Shown: piece by piece, positions 1 through 13,349 of the stretch
Numbering within the stretch: the first letter of the stretch is position 1
How the letters are laid out: every line of letters begins with the position of its first letter
Assembly: GCF_022539665.2 (NCBI RefSeq)
Contig: NC_081331.1
Span: 8,649,534-8,713,533, forward strand
Direction of reading: 5' to 3'
DNA: 64,000 nucleotides
DNA from: Daphnia carinata
Taxonomy: Eukaryota > Arthropoda > Branchiopoda > Diplostraca > Daphniidae
Program-made: the position numbers and the translations under genes
The notes under the pieces: generated by a model
The model's input: the letters and a program-made list of their open reading frames with translations, nothing else
The model's database searches: none
What the model was told of the DNA's origin: nothing

Positions 1-1542
1 GCATGTGCGACTAGGAAATGTCGACGTGGTTTTCGATCCAATTTCAAACGTTAACGAATGTATAAAATATGCCCGATTCAAGCGGAAAACGATTAACAGT
101 ACGATTTAAAAAGAATCACTTATTAATCTAATTACCCCTCAACCACTGCCGAACATTGCTGTACTAGCGCGAATTCGCATAGACCATACGGAATTAAAAA
201 GCAGCAAAAAAAATAAAATAAGTAATAAAATAATAAATCAATTAAAACAAACTTAACCGACCAAGTCCAGAAAGCTTTCCTATGGAGCGCAAAGCTACGT
301 CAAAAAATGAGATGAGGTGAGGGAAATGAAGATAATGCAAAATTTCGGCGAAGGAATTGAGCCAATAGGAGAATAGGAGATCGACATCTTCGCCCAATGT
401 TTTCTCCCTCTTCTCGTCTCTCCTGTTAATCGATGTACACCCAACTCTTTCCCTACTCTTATCATCTTGCTCCCCCCCCCCTTTCGTTGAGTTCCAACTA
501 TTCGACGGATCGCTGAAAGGCAGCCTTCTATTTGAGGGAGCGGACCGATACTGATTCTACCATGTTAACGTAAGAAAAATAAAATACACGATGAGATACA
601 AAGAAAAAAATACAAGAGAAAAACAAAAGACGAAACGAAATGTAGCCGAGAGCTATGAGTAAAAAAAAAAAGGGAAAAAAGGTTGGCTTCTAACTTTGTT
701 GTTGTTGTGCCATTTCAACTTTCGTGCGCGAACGTTCAATTATTTAATTTCGCTGGTTTGGCTAGGTTTCTCGTCAACGGGATCAACTCAGAACAAACAT
801 GCCTTTGGCGCAGCTTGCCTTTACTTTGAATTTGGTATCAGGAGAATAGCTTTTTCTTCCCCTAACGCTAGCCGAAGAGAAGCGAAAACCGAATGCCAGA
901 AAGAGCCAAAAACAAAAAATAAATGAGTTTAAAAAATATCATGATAATAATACAATAAAACTTCCTCTTGTCTATTCCTTAAAATGACAGGGGTATGGTT
1001 TTGAAATTTTAGTCAGACAAACTTGACGAGAACTGTGGTAAATATCCGAATGAATCTGCATCTAAAATTGTTTACTGTAACACAATAAGTTTAACGTAAT
1101 ACGTTCTTCGTTCGTTTCTCTTTAAAGCACTTTCTGAATGTAGGTTAAAATCATACTTGATCGGCCAACATCCTACTACTGACACAATCTCCTAATGGAT
1201 ATGCGGAGGTCTATAAGTGTAAATCCAAACTGTCCATTGCTACCTACGGCGATGCGAAGCTCTTTTATTTCCTTTCCCCGCCTCGCCATTCTTTCCCCAT
1301 CCGTCCCCCGTTACGCTCTTTTAGGTTCACCTCGTTTTCCCAGATTCAAAATTTCGTCTGGCGTAAACTAATGTTCCGTGGCGGGCAACAAAAGTGAACA
1401 TGTAAGCACAACCAAAGCAACGAACCGCGATAAGGAAGGCATACGAAGTAAAACAATTTCAACGGGCGCAAAAACAAAACAAAAAACTAATGACGTAATC
1501 TTAAATGGGACTATTCGATATTAAATAGTAAAGGATGGTTAC
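1..1542. other. No resolvable gene; probable continuation of a membralin intron
   Basis: I see no exon here that continues membralin, although its fifth exon stops at a splice donor at 1542 on the minus strand and the family needs several more C-terminal exons. The stretch is AT-rich with a run of C near 475 and a pyrimidine-rich patch at 1260-1340. It is most simply a long intron, with the remaining exons beyond position 1. The short ORFs here have no recognisable features. Confidence 0.4.
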
Positions 1543-3020
<1,478 letters not shown>

Positions 3021-4153
3021 ACTTCACCTACCACTAAAAAACAAAGCAAATAAAGAATAAATCAACAGTGAAGAACAAACTGATGAAGTTCAGTCATCTT
3101 GCAATCAACTATAAACTAAAGTAGCTCTAACAACTAACAATAACTTTCAAAAATTGAAGCTTTGATGTTTTATCTGTAATACCATGCAAACTGTGCCGAA
3201 AAATCCGTATCACAGAGTTTCAGCAACACTTGCCTAAAATTAGTTTTTTGTTGTTGATGGTCTTCCAGAAGATAACAAAATTGTCCCATTACAATTATTC
3301 TGCAACTGCAAGTGATGAGACGTAAATGAAAACTTCTATATACATCGACGGTACAGCCATCTAGCAAGGTAAAACGTCCTTTTATCTCTGACAACTTCGA
3401 TCGCTTTGGAATTCAAAAAGTGCCCCCCCCCCCTCATATTTCAGTGAAACTGAGCAGTACTATGCGGGAGAACTTTCAGTACACTATTGTTCCACTGCAA
3501 AAAAAGACAATTATTTGTACTAGGTGGTCGTTACATATTTAAATGGACCTGAGATGTAAACACCTTTTCGGTACAGGAAAGGAATATACGCCCAAAGAAC
3601 CTTTCAATCGCCCAGTATGAAGAAATCGTGCGCCAATTAGTTACATAAAGATGATTCGCGCAAAAAGGTGGACAGATAGGACGGTGATGTATAGCACGAA
3701 AGCTAATTTAGATGCTAGATTGCCTCCCTAAAAGCATGACGGCTTTTCTATTTTATAAATTTAGTTTTTTTCATTGTTACACTTGGTGTGGCTCAATTTT
3801 GGACCAGTTTCAAGGTCACAAGGTGTTCGTAGTTAATGGCCGATCAGGTTTAGTAAATGATTTTTTTGGTGTAAAAGAGTGCTGCGGGGCAAAACGGCTC
3901 ATACAAAATCAATGTATTTGTAAAATGCAACATAAACTTCGCGCAACGTTTAATCCAGGGACGGTGACACGAAGATCATTATAAAAACCTTCGCTATTGG
4001 AAGGAAAACAAATGGAAACCACTGAATTAAGAAATTCGTTGGTATAATTTTGGACGGATCGGTTTCAAAATGGTACATAATCAAGAAATCATTTGGTATT
4101 ACACAGAAAACGCATTCTATCAGTGCCATACTTGGTCAAATTGCACAGAACAA
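3021..4153. other. Intergenic: membralin 5' flank and 3' flank of the receptor gene
   Basis: This interval separates two minus-strand genes, so it should hold the membralin promoter and the receptor 3' UTR. A run of about 12 C lies near 3422. Small ORFs on both strands (for example 3170-3394 and 3712-3984) show no domain, splice structure or family resemblance and I do not call them genes. Confidence 0.5.
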
Positions 4154-7100
4154 CTATCGACTAACTTCGACAGTTGGGTCATACCTTTCATAGGTAAACT
4201 CGGGGAAGAGATTAAAGCTCAGATAATCGAGCGCTTGATTGAATGCTTGTTGAAGAACTTCAACCAATTCTTGGAAGGCGGGACGTTCGTCCAGGTCAAT
4301 TTGCCAACAGCTTACCATAATTTGATATAGAGCAAGCCCAATATTGCCAGGTTGTTTCAACCTTAAACCCCGTTGTACACGTTGAACAAGTTCTTTACTT
4401 GCTCGGATGTCGACATAAGGAGTAGCACCTGGTTTTATTTGGGATTCAATTTAATAACAAGAAATGGAATAAATAAAAAGAAACAAAAATAGTTAACTTA
4501 TAGAAAGATTAAGTGAAACTTACCAAGCGTTACTATTTCCCAAAGGACAATGCCATACGACCAAATTTCACACTTTGGTGCATGTTGGGGGCTCAATAAC
4601 GCTTCTGGAGCCATCCAGCGCTTAAAATCCATAGTCTGTCATTGGATAAGAATATAACGAAATTCTAAAGTTTCTCTTTTGAGGATGCATTTAACCTGTC
4701 CAAGTGGTTGGTAGTAATCGATTCCAAACCCTGAGATCTTAGGAACAGTTCCGTCACTGCTACATATGAAGATTGTCCTTGAAGATAACCTTTTGTGAGG
4801 AACCTAGTCAATGTTTAATTTTAAATGTTGATAAGACATTTAGCGATTTCCAACGAACCGATAACGACTGAAGGTAAGCCATCCCTTTTGCAATGCCAAG
4901 AGCTATATCTATTGCTTGTGCTTCATGTAAAGTTGAAAATCTCTGCTCCTTTGTAGCATAGGATGGATAGTTGTTCAACGCGCGACTGTTGAGTAAAAAC
5001 TCTTTCAGGTTCATTCCATAATGTTCCATAGCGACCAACATTGTTTCTATAGTTTTAAGAATAGAAGTCTGTTACATCCTATATCTTTGTGATACTATTT
5101 GCAAAGTTACCTGGTTCTTCGCATACTCCTATAATTCCAGCTATATTAACATGTTTTCCAACTTTTGCCAGGATTCCAAGATCTTTCAGCATGGCATTTC
5201 GTTCTCCTTTTGCCAAAGTTTTGTCTAAATTTCATCATTAACGGATTTGTATGACTATATCGATGCTTCATTTGGATGTTCCTAACTAAGGATACCTTCA
5301 ATTATGTGTATCGCTGCTTCAGTTTTAGATTCACCTCGCTGAACGGAGCCTTTCAATACTTTCCCGAAGTTTCCGGTTCCAACCGAATCTGAGGATTTTA
5401 TAACACTTTCGGACGGAATGCTCCACAGACGCTGCATTAATGAATCATAATGATCAATAGCAGTTTCTTCGGTACCAGCCACAAACGAAGAGTGCACATA
5501 GCCACTGTCCTGTAAACAGAAATTTTTTCACTATTCATTTTTTCGTCTTTAATCTAATAACATTTTGCGTAAAGAAAAACAAACCAGTTCAATCGTGGAC
5601 GTAGAACCACCGCGCGTCAGGCTTTGCCTATCTGACCGTTTTCTAGATCGATTACGACGATTTGCATCATTGCGATGAACTTTGTGGCGTAGATAAAAAT
5701 AGACAACTATGGAAATAAGAAGCAAGAAACCTAGAACTCCGATAGCAGCGGACAAGCCCACAACGAGGGCTGGTGGATCTCTTCCATACGGCAGTCGTTG
5801 CCGTCGAGTGACACTTCGGCCACTAGTAATGGGTTTAGTCTTACGGGCAGGAATTTTTTCAATTAAATCCGTTTCTTCAAGTAACTTGGTAATACTACTG
5901 CCACTGGTACTAGGATCGTCTTCCACAACTGTTACAGGTGTTGGTTGGCTGGGCGGCAATGACTCGGCTACGCCTTCAACAGAATTGGGCCCAATGTCCG
6001 GGGGATCAACTCCTATAGGATTGCTTGGTTCTGAGAAGGCATATTTAGATACTCCTTCGTAGGTAGAGACAACCCCCAAGATGAACAGTACTTCTCGATC
6101 GTCAGGTAAAGGTGGATTATAGAATCCCCCATAGTGTTCCCCATTTCCGACCACAAATTCTTGTTTGAAGAACTTTAGGAGTGTTAAAAATGTCAAAATT
6201 AAAGTATAAAAACTTGCAAATAATTGGATTAAACCTCAGGCTTCAATTCGGCTGCTATATAAAATGGTAAATTCTCTTTATTTGCTTCTGCCCAGTTCTT
6301 TAATGGGCTATCCTCATGTACTCCTATGGAAGCTGCATCTTCATTTACAACTATAATTCTGTAGGCTGTTATGGGTCCATGGTGAGGTAGAATTGGTTTC
6401 AACTGTATGGTGGCTGTACTATTGGCAGATTTCATCACTACAGGGTGCTCTGGTTTATCTGGGGCTAGATACAAATAAATTTGCTTACAGGTTTCATGTT
6501 CTTCTTTAGCATTATTTTACCTCCAATCTCAGTACTGAAAGCATTTGATATTGATATACCATAGCCATCTGTGGTTTTAGCTCTCACACTGACATTATAT
6601 TGGGTACCAGGCTGAAGTCCTAGTAAATCTGTTGTCTTTGTTACATTGGAAAAAACCCACTCCATAGGAACCCCAGCTGTGCTAACTGAATAGGATGACA
6701 CTGGAATAGCGGCAACATGATACTCCAGAATGACACCATTGGAAACTATTGGATGCTCCCAAACAATTTTCATCATATTTTCCTGTTTGCTCTGCTGTGA
6801 TAGTGTTCTAGGTGGGCCAGATACTTAAAAGGAAAATCAAAATAAAGAGTTACCTTATTGCAATTGGTAAACACAGATAGGATTAGTAGATCTATAAATT
6901 TCACCTATGAATCCAGTTTCATACACACTCATAGAGTTTGGCCCTTCACATGGTTTTGAACTATCTGAACCGCAATTTAACGAACAAGTCTCATTGGCAG
7001 GTTGAGTGGCAAGCGAGCTTGCACAGACACACTGCATTCCACCATTTATGCCTGAATACCTGCAGGAAAAAATAGATTTTTAACTTAACTTAGAGACCAT

Positions 7101-7393
7101 ATTTGCCTTCTTTTTTACTTGTACTGCAGTAGTCTGCATTGAGCCAAACAATTGCTTGACGAATCTGTTGCTGATGGGTTATTTACAACAAATGATGAGT
7201 CTGTTGCACTGCTACCCACTAATGATGAATATAGGTAGCAGCCTACATACTCTCCCTGCAATGCTATGATAAATGCATCAAGTTTAGTTTGCATTTTCTA
7301 CTAATTTAATTCCATGAACATGGGAAAACCTTGGGTTGAATAATAGAACTGCATTGTATATAACATGATCAAACTAATGAGCTGATTCGACAT
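4154..7393 (-). CDS. WSC-FN3 single-pass receptor with tyrosine pseudokinase domain, 831 aa, 12 exons
   Basis: Exons in coding order: 7393-7330, 7263-7119, 7059-6905, 6823-6521, 6464-6235, 6172-5585, 5509-5296, 5224-5111, 5046-4859, 4803-4696, 4635-4524, 4428-4154. They sum to 2,496 nt, exactly 832 codons including the stop. The order is signal peptide, WSC domain (GEYVGCY ... MQCVCASS ... SVYETG), at least two fibronectin III domains, a membrane segment (VVGLSAAIGVLGFLLLISI) with a basic stop-transfer, then a tyrosine-kinase-like domain. The glycine loop GTGNFGKV is intact. However the VAIK lysine is His (AAIH), the helix-C Glu appears to be Asp, HRD reads HKR, the following Asn is Thr, DFG reads GFG and the subdomain IX Asp is Glu. 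RWMAPE and the C-lobe CWQ...ERP motif are kept. It is therefore a predicted catalytically dead receptor acting as scaffold or co-receptor; ligand unknown. Small introns (about 55 bp between 4803 and 4859) decide the HKR reading. Confidence 0.85.
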
Positions 7394-8191
7394 GGTTTCC
7401 AGAAGATATTTGCGTTCGATTCACTTGTCATCACAACACGGTAAAGCGCCACACCCAGACGTCCCACGATTTGTTAATAGGTCAACGAACCTAAAACTTA
7501 AAATATAAAAGAAATGGCCGATATTGGAATAAAATTTCTGTAGTAGTAAGTATCCTCCGACGTCAGAATTAAACACTACACTGGGCTAAGCTGGGGTTTA
7601 TGAGAAGATCAAATGCTAAAATCTGTTTCCCATCAGCTGCCCGCGCTATTGTGATATGCAATGCCGAGCGCTGTGGCCAGACAGAGCGCAGAGATGCAAT
7701 GGTTTAAAATAGGAGGTAAAAAAGAAAATCTGGCAATGTGACCGCGATTACAAGTGTTTTGTGATTACTATTTCAGCTGTGGAAGAACCATGGCCTACTA
7801 TAATACATACTAGGCTTTGTTGGATTCGATAGTTTTTGGTTGGTTTTTATACAGTTCTGCAACCAGGACACAGCAGCAAGACATTTTCAGTTGTCAGCTA
7901 CCATGGAACGTTGAAACTTTTCGCTGATAAACGCGTAACCGACGAAAACCATAACGATGGCAACAGAAGTCAAAACTTTTAACAACTGGATATTCTTCGC
8001 ATCTGGTGGCAGAAAAAAGAACTAATTCTCTGCCGAGGCACTGTCGGCACAAGATTTTCAAAATGGCCTTAAGGGAGCAGCTTCTCCTCCTTTCCTCCTT
8101 CGTGCTTCTACAGGGCAGGATATTGAAAACAAATAAAAGAACTAATTTTGCCGCTTTTTGCAACGTTGCCGCAACCGTTTTAATATGATGA
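7394..8191. other. Intergenic, 5' flank of the receptor gene
   Basis: It probably contains the receptor promoter, but I see no clear TATA box or initiator that I could defend. No gene is supported. Confidence 0.4.
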
Positions 8192-8765
8192 TTTTACCAT
8201 GGTGTAAAAGGATGGTGAAACAACTCTCCATTTTAAGGCCTATCTCCAATGAAGCCTGTTTTCAGAGGGGTGGGCGTGGCCTAACTGAGGAGACTTATAG
8301 CCAACGCCACCATCGGAACTACTTAGGAACTTCGCCAACCACTGAATGGCAAAGGAGGAGATATACTAGTGTCGCGTTAGCGAAACATCTGCAAGTGCAA
8401 TGGTCTAGTGGACAAAGCATTCCATTATTACACGGGAGTCTCGAGTTCGAATCCAGTATAAAATTTTCTTTTTTCTCCTTTCCTAATGTAAAATGGCTAA
8501 AGTTTTGTTGATTTTTATTTTGTTAAGAAGCGACAAGTATAAATAAGATTTTTTTCCACTTTTTCCACATTCTATTAATGGGACATGTCACCTTGTTTGG
8601 ACTTAGAAAATTTTTCAAGTAGGCGCAGCCTTTACTTTTTACTTCAATATCGGCCACTAAGCGTCTCTCACTATAGGTAACCTAGACCCCAAATAGCCTT
8701 CAGCCGAGATAGGCTGTTATAACGAAGAGTTGTTTCACCATCCTTTTACACCATGATTTTACCAT
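8192..8765. mobile_element. Fold-back or MITE-like element with about 55-bp inverted termini
   Basis: The left arm (8192-8249) reads inward TTTTACCATGGTGTAAAAGG, then a block ending near CCTATCTCC. The right arm (8704-8765) is its reverse complement with few differences, and both arms share the core GTGTAAAAGGATGGTGAAAC. No coding sequence lies between them. The arrangement fits a non-autonomous DNA transposon. I could not identify a clean target-site duplication, so the superfamily is open and the exact ends are approximate. Confidence 0.6.
8394..8475 (+). repeat. tRNA-like module (SINE head or tRNA relic)
   Basis: An A-box-like TGGTCTAGTGG at 8401 and a B-box-like GAGTTCGAATCC at 8443 sit at tRNA-like spacing, followed by a T-rich stretch that could end pol III transcription. 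The cloverleaf stems do not pair well, so I do not call a functional tRNA. It is clearly related to the module at 54831-54906, including the anticodon-side and 3' T-rich parts. Confidence 0.5.
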
Positions 8766-9987
8766 CATTATTTTACCATCATCATGTCGCCCTTTTTTTC
8801 AACTACTATATCAGCGGTTCAAAATTTTCATAAAATTTGCGTATAAATAAATAAAATTTTAATTAGAAAAAATTAAATAAAATTATATTTTGGGGTAAAA
8901 TCAGGAAAATAGGCTAGAAAGAGGTGAGAAGCGGATGATGGAGTTGAGGTTAGCTTATCCTTTGCTCACCATCACGGTGATTCATTGTTATGTATAGATT
9001 ACACTACAATAATTATTTTATGTTTTTATTTGACACTTCCGTGTCCGCTTTTGCTTTCCCTATACTCCCTCCTCCTCCTAACGAATCTCTTCTTCCCTCT
9101 AGCGTTCTCCCCTTATTTCTCTATGACTACTCTACAAATATAGCGCCAGTTAACAGTTAGCAAGTCAACGTGTATGTCGGCGCATCTCTTTGTTTTACGC
9201 TCTCCCATTCGAGTTCCTTGTATCACCCAATAAGCTTTAGTGATTACAATTCGATACAATTGTTCTCTACGTTCACCTTATCAGTCTTCGTCTTGGCTCG
9301 GAACAATCCTTTGAAATCATAGTTAATTGAGTAAATTTTATAGAACAGAGTGGAACTTGGACTATTAATAGCCCGTTTTTCCATCTAAAACTTGACTTTG
9401 TTTGATGCTAATAAATTTAAATGATTAATTTTACCACATTTTCATTTTTAAATTTTTGTATTACATCGAATCGTTTTCCCAGCTAATGGCTCCAGGCCTC
9501 CATTCTTATCTCTATTTCAGTCCTAATCAAAATTAACCCCGTTCTGACAGACTACATGCGTTCTTCCAGGGACAAAACAACGTCCGCAACACTCTCTCCA
9601 ATATAAACAAGACGATCGAGTCACCAAAACTGCGTTTTGTGCAGGTTGATACTCCAATCGTCTCGGTGTGTCCCCTATAACGTTCAAAATGTAGGGAGTA
9701 GAGAAGCGATGGCGGTTAAAAGCAAGGTTTTACCGCTTCATCTTTCCACTGCCATACATTTTTTCTGATTACAGAGAGCGCTAGTTAAAATGAGAGCATT
9801 AGTTTGGGTGCCTTGCTTCTTCGGAACACGGGTGCGTCTAAACGGCGCAATTTGATTATTTCTGAAATTTGAAACAAGAATGTAGCCAGGATTGCATTAC
9901 CCAGGAACAAAGCAAAATTATTCAATGAGAAAAGAGAGTCGGATTTTTTTTGAAAAAAAACGAAATTATTTTAGTCACATTTTCATC
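8766..9987. other. Intergenic, 3' flank of the coiled-coil gene
   Basis: No gene is supported here. The segment 9052-9270 has a diverged direct copy at 20895-21103, where it is joined directly to coding sequence of the neighbouring gene. This suggests it travelled with that gene as downstream flank. Confidence 0.5.
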
Positions 9988-12345
9988 CTACTTTCGCAGG
10001 TCTTGACGCTTTTTAAGAAGATTTTGGGCCCTTTCTTTGAGATTATTAGCTTTTTGACTCAATGACCTTTCAGCATTTTGCATCAGCTTAATAACAGCGT
10101 TGTTTTGCGAGACTTTAGGCTTACGAAATTCACTCCTCTTTAGCCATCGTTTGAACTTAGACTCTTTCTTCTTCTTGCTAATATCCGTGTCCTTTTGTGT
10201 GATGTCCGTACTGCCCATCTCGTCAATCTTCTCTGCCCCAACGATGCTACCGCCTTCCGTTGCGGTTTCGCGTAAAGCAGTGAGGGCCTCAGAGAGCGCG
10301 TCCGCTTGCTCTTCAGCCGCTTGTATTGCTGTACGGTTGGCCTGGATTACAGCCTCGTTCTTTTCTGTAGCTAGCCGGTATTGCATCATCAGATCTTGTA
10401 TAGTTCTTTGAGCATCTTCTTCCGCCTGTTGCATCACTGCAATCGTCGTCGTAAAGTTCTGGTTTTCAGCCTCAAGGACTTGTAGTTTTGTTTGTAATTC
10501 CTGCATTTCTGCACATGGTTGGTGGCTAACATCGACATCGGATTCCGATTGGGATGATGGGCGTCGAGCAGAACTTTCTGGGATGCTTAAATCTGTCTGC
10601 GTTTCCAGTAGTCCGTTGGTTCTGACTAAGTCTGGTGTAAGTTGGTCAAAAAGGGAGGCAGCTTTGCAGCTGTTCATCATCCTCTCGCTTTCTGTGCGCA
10701 GACCTTCAAGCTCTTTACGGAGTTCGATAGTCTCGTGTTCTTTCGCAGCGGTCGTTTCACGCAAATTGTTCAGGACCTTATTGGCTATCTCAAGGTCAGT
10801 CTTTACCAGGCTATTTTTCTCTAACAATCGGTGATTTTCTGTCTGTAGCCGACCTAATTTCTTCTTTAAGTCTTCGTTGCTTTCGCTCAGTTTTAGCTCG
10901 CTTGATCGCCAATCAGACTTTCGTTTACGAACGGAGGCGTTCAGCCTTTCCATGTCGATTTTGATTTCTTCGTTTTGTTTGTCTAGTTGATCACAGAGCG
11001 TTTTGACTTCTGCAAGCTCATGGCGTAGTTCGTCATCCGCAAGTGTCTTCTCATGCATGATCTTACTGGCTAACTCTAAATCAGATTTTAGCGAAGCTAT
11101 AGTTGAGAGGTGTTCTTCAACCACAGATCTCTCTTGATCTGCAGCTCGCTCTGCCGCTTGCTTTGCATCCAGGATCTTGCGATTTTTTGAATACAAGGAA
11201 TTCAGCCTTGTTTTCAAATTCTCCTTGTCATCCATCAGCTTTAACTCCGTTTCCCGCAAAGAAGCAACCTGTTGTTTAAGACTTTCATTTTCCTCGCGGA
11301 CGGAAGATTCTTCTTGTTGCTTACTTTTCAAATCGTATAACTCGGCCTTCACCTCATCCAGATGATACAGTTTTACGTTGAGTGTTTCGATCGCTAAATC
11401 TAGAGTTGATTTGAGCGATCGGTTATCGTCAGTGATGCGCTTAACTTCAGCGGTTTTTAAGTCAAGATCGTTCTGGTATTCTCCTTGTAAAGTCACCAGT
11501 TTCGTCGTTAAATCTACATTCTCCTTAATTAGGTCAAATTTAACTGATTCACAATCCGATTGCCATTTCATGGCAGTCGCGCGCAAAGATGATCGATTCT
11601 CTGTTGCTCTATTATTGACAAGAGGTGAACATTTCAATGTGCTATGATCATTTTGTTGTGCATCAGGTTGTTCGTTTCGTTGCTGGTAAATGCCAACTGG
11701 CGTGCTTTGGAGAACCTCATTAGTGGTTTGCAGGTTAGAATCAAGAATTTGCGTTTCAGTTTGTTCAAATACTGAAAGCTTACAAAGAAGGTTCTTATTT
11801 TCGCTCTCCGCGGCCTCTAAGCTTCTTTGCAGGTCACTAATCTCATTCTGAAGCTGTGTTTCGATGAGTTGACGTTGCTGTTCCTGCTCAAATACACTAG
11901 TCCGCATTGAAGCTACTTCTTGTTTGAGTTCTTCATTTCCGTACTGCATCTCCTCCAGGCTCGTTACGATGAAACTTAATTGTTGAAATTTTTGCTGGAA
12001 ATTGAAAATCTCTTTACGCATTTCTCCGTGTTCTTCTTCGAGCATTTCAACATAGTTTTCGATTCCATTATCGGTCGCCATGGAATGATGGAGTTTCATG
12101 TTTTCAGGATTGTTACATGAAGGAGGACAATCTGAAACAGGTTGGCTTTCTGGTTGAGAGACTATGGATATTTCCTGGTTGTGTCCGGGTAACCCTTCTC
12201 GTTCTGGTACTTGGGTTATTGTGGTTACAGATCTCGATTCGTTTTCTGGTGTGTGATCTAGGTAGGATTGGTTGATCCCACAATACATGAAAGCATGCAA
12301 CATCCAAAAAAGAAATCCGACAACTCCAGCAATTACGTCGCACAT
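9988..12345 (-). CDS. N-terminally membrane-anchored coiled-coil protein, about 785 aa
   Basis: A single long open exon. I place the start at the ATG at 12345 (protein beginning MCDVIAGVVGF); the frame stays open upstream to 12441, but that part follows a pyrimidine-AG that looks like a 5' UTR splice acceptor. Residues about 3-22 form one hydrophobic segment, so the protein is probably an N-terminally anchored membrane protein with a large cytosolic coil. Almost all the rest is heptad-rich coiled coil with three related units about 110 residues apart (blocks KFDLIKENVDL, LKLMDDKENL and LKLSESNEDL, each followed by a related DLxxAxxxL block). The C terminus is strongly basic. The layout recalls Golgi or ER-exit tethers such as golgins or the TANGO1/cTAGE5 family, but I found no diagnostic motif and assign no family. 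A partial decayed copy lies at 20895-21469. Confidence 0.75.
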   Translation of the reverse strand: MCDVIAGVVGFLFWMLHAFMYCGINQSYLDHTPENESRSVTTITQVPEREGLPGHNQEISIVSQPESQPVSDCPPSCNNPENMKLHHSMATDNGIENYVEMLEEEHGEMRKEIFNFQQKFQQLSFIVTSLEEMQYGNEELKQEVASMRTSVFEQEQQRQLIETQLQNEISDLQRSLEAAESENKNLLCKLSVFEQTETQILDSNLQTTNEVLQSTPVGIYQQRNEQPDAQQNDHSTLKCSPLVNNRATENRSSLRATAMKWQSDCESVKFDLIKENVDLTTKLVTLQGEYQNDLDLKTAEVKRITDDNRSLKSTLDLAIETLNVKLYHLDEVKAELYDLKSKQQEESSVREENESLKQQVASLRETELKLMDDKENLKTRLNSLYSKNRKILDAKQAAERAADQERSVVEEHLSTIASLKSDLELASKIMHEKTLADDELRHELAEVKTLCDQLDKQNEEIKIDMERLNASVRKRKSDWRSSELKLSESNEDLKKKLGRLQTENHRLLEKNSLVKTDLEIANKVLNNLRETTAAKEHETIELRKELEGLRTESERMMNSCKAASLFDQLTPDLVRTNGLLETQTDLSIPESSARRPSSQSESDVDVSHQPCAEMQELQTKLQVLEAENQNFTTTIAVMQQAEEDAQRTIQDLMMQYRLATEKNEAVIQANRTAIQAAEEQADALSEALTALRETATEGGSIVGAEKIDEMGSTDITQKDTDISKKKKESKFKRWLKRSEFRKPKVSQNNAVIKLMQNAERSLSQKANNLKERAQNLLKKRQDLRK

Positions 12346-13349
12346 TTTTGAATTAGTAGCTGTAAACTGAAATGAATATCGATAAATAGAATAACCTAAG
12401 CGCCTGCTTATGCTTTTAGGAAAATTTTGGTAAACCCTCACCTCAACTAAGGGCTTATTTTTCGTACTTAGTTAATATTTGTACTATTTGTAACATATCG
12501 TGATTGTTATAAAAGGTTTCTCAATATTTTTACAATCATAGTTCCCTAAAATTTATACATGCATTAAACTTAAAATTGTAAATGTCGATGTAATTATGGA
12601 AATAATTTTGTAGAGAATTTGTGTACTTTTGCATAGGGATTGCACGAATAAGGATGAACATGAATAAGGAAGGCAGGCATACTATCAGCTGCGATGCAGA
12701 ATCGTGGTGAGCTCCACAGATGGCGTTGCGGCAGGTTGGTTGGGACATGCAAATGTTGAAAAATATAATAATATGGGATTTTCACATTTTTCCCAGCGTA
12801 CTACAAATGAAAAATTACGTATGGTAAAGACGTATATAAATATTTATATAAATTAAAAATTAAATTTGAAGTTTAAATTAATCAAAATTAAATTATTAAA
12901 TCAATCTTGACGATCTCTAAACTATCAACAAAATCGTAAAATTTATCGAACATTTTCCAGATTCAGTGAGAGACAAGTATCTTTTTCTTTAATTTCGTCA
13001 AATCATGAATGAGGAGAGTGTTATGATCAATGCCAGAACACTGTGCAGAGTGTCCTAAAAGAATTTTCATTTATAGTGTGTCATGGGAACTGGAGTGATA
13101 CTGTAAACTTCAGTGTATTCTCTGTAATAGAGGCTGTGACTCATCAACAGCCGAACTATGCCTACTGTGCCAAGGTAATATTACACAGCTTTGCTATACA
13201 TTATGCTTAGCCAAATTATTGTGGATGAATAACATCCACTTGCTGACCATCGTTTTGTAAATCTTGAATTCCAGACACATCTCTTTTTAATAAATATTTT
13301 TCTGTTCAGTTAAGTAACGTTTAGTACAAATACTCAATATAGGGCATGC
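12346..13349. other. Intergenic; possible 5' UTR and promoter of the coiled-coil gene
   Basis: AT-rich. The part near 12346-12470 probably holds a 5' UTR exon or intron of the minus-strand gene. At 13105-13200 a short plus-strand reading has several closely spaced Cys codons, but it is broken by stops and I cannot name it. No intact gene. Confidence 0.4.

Noticed and set aside
3170-3984. Two small ORFs between membralin and the receptor gene
   Set aside because: Their composition is typical of random AT-rich reading, without motifs, splice structure or family resemblance.
4804-4858. Reading through this stretch as coding, giving SVRWKSLNV instead of the HRD-equivalent region
   Set aside because: It ends in a stop and does not align. 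Treating it as a 55-bp GT..AG intron restores the frame and aligns HKRLSSRT with the catalytic loop.
10100-11647. Several plus-strand ORFs of 60-103 codons
   Set aside because: They are antisense shadows of the coiled-coil CDS, with no independent features.
9988-12345. Assignment of the coiled-coil protein to TANGO1/cTAGE5
   Set aside because: Only the general layout (N-terminal membrane helix plus coils) fits. No lumenal SH3-like domain, Pro-rich tail or specific motif was seen.
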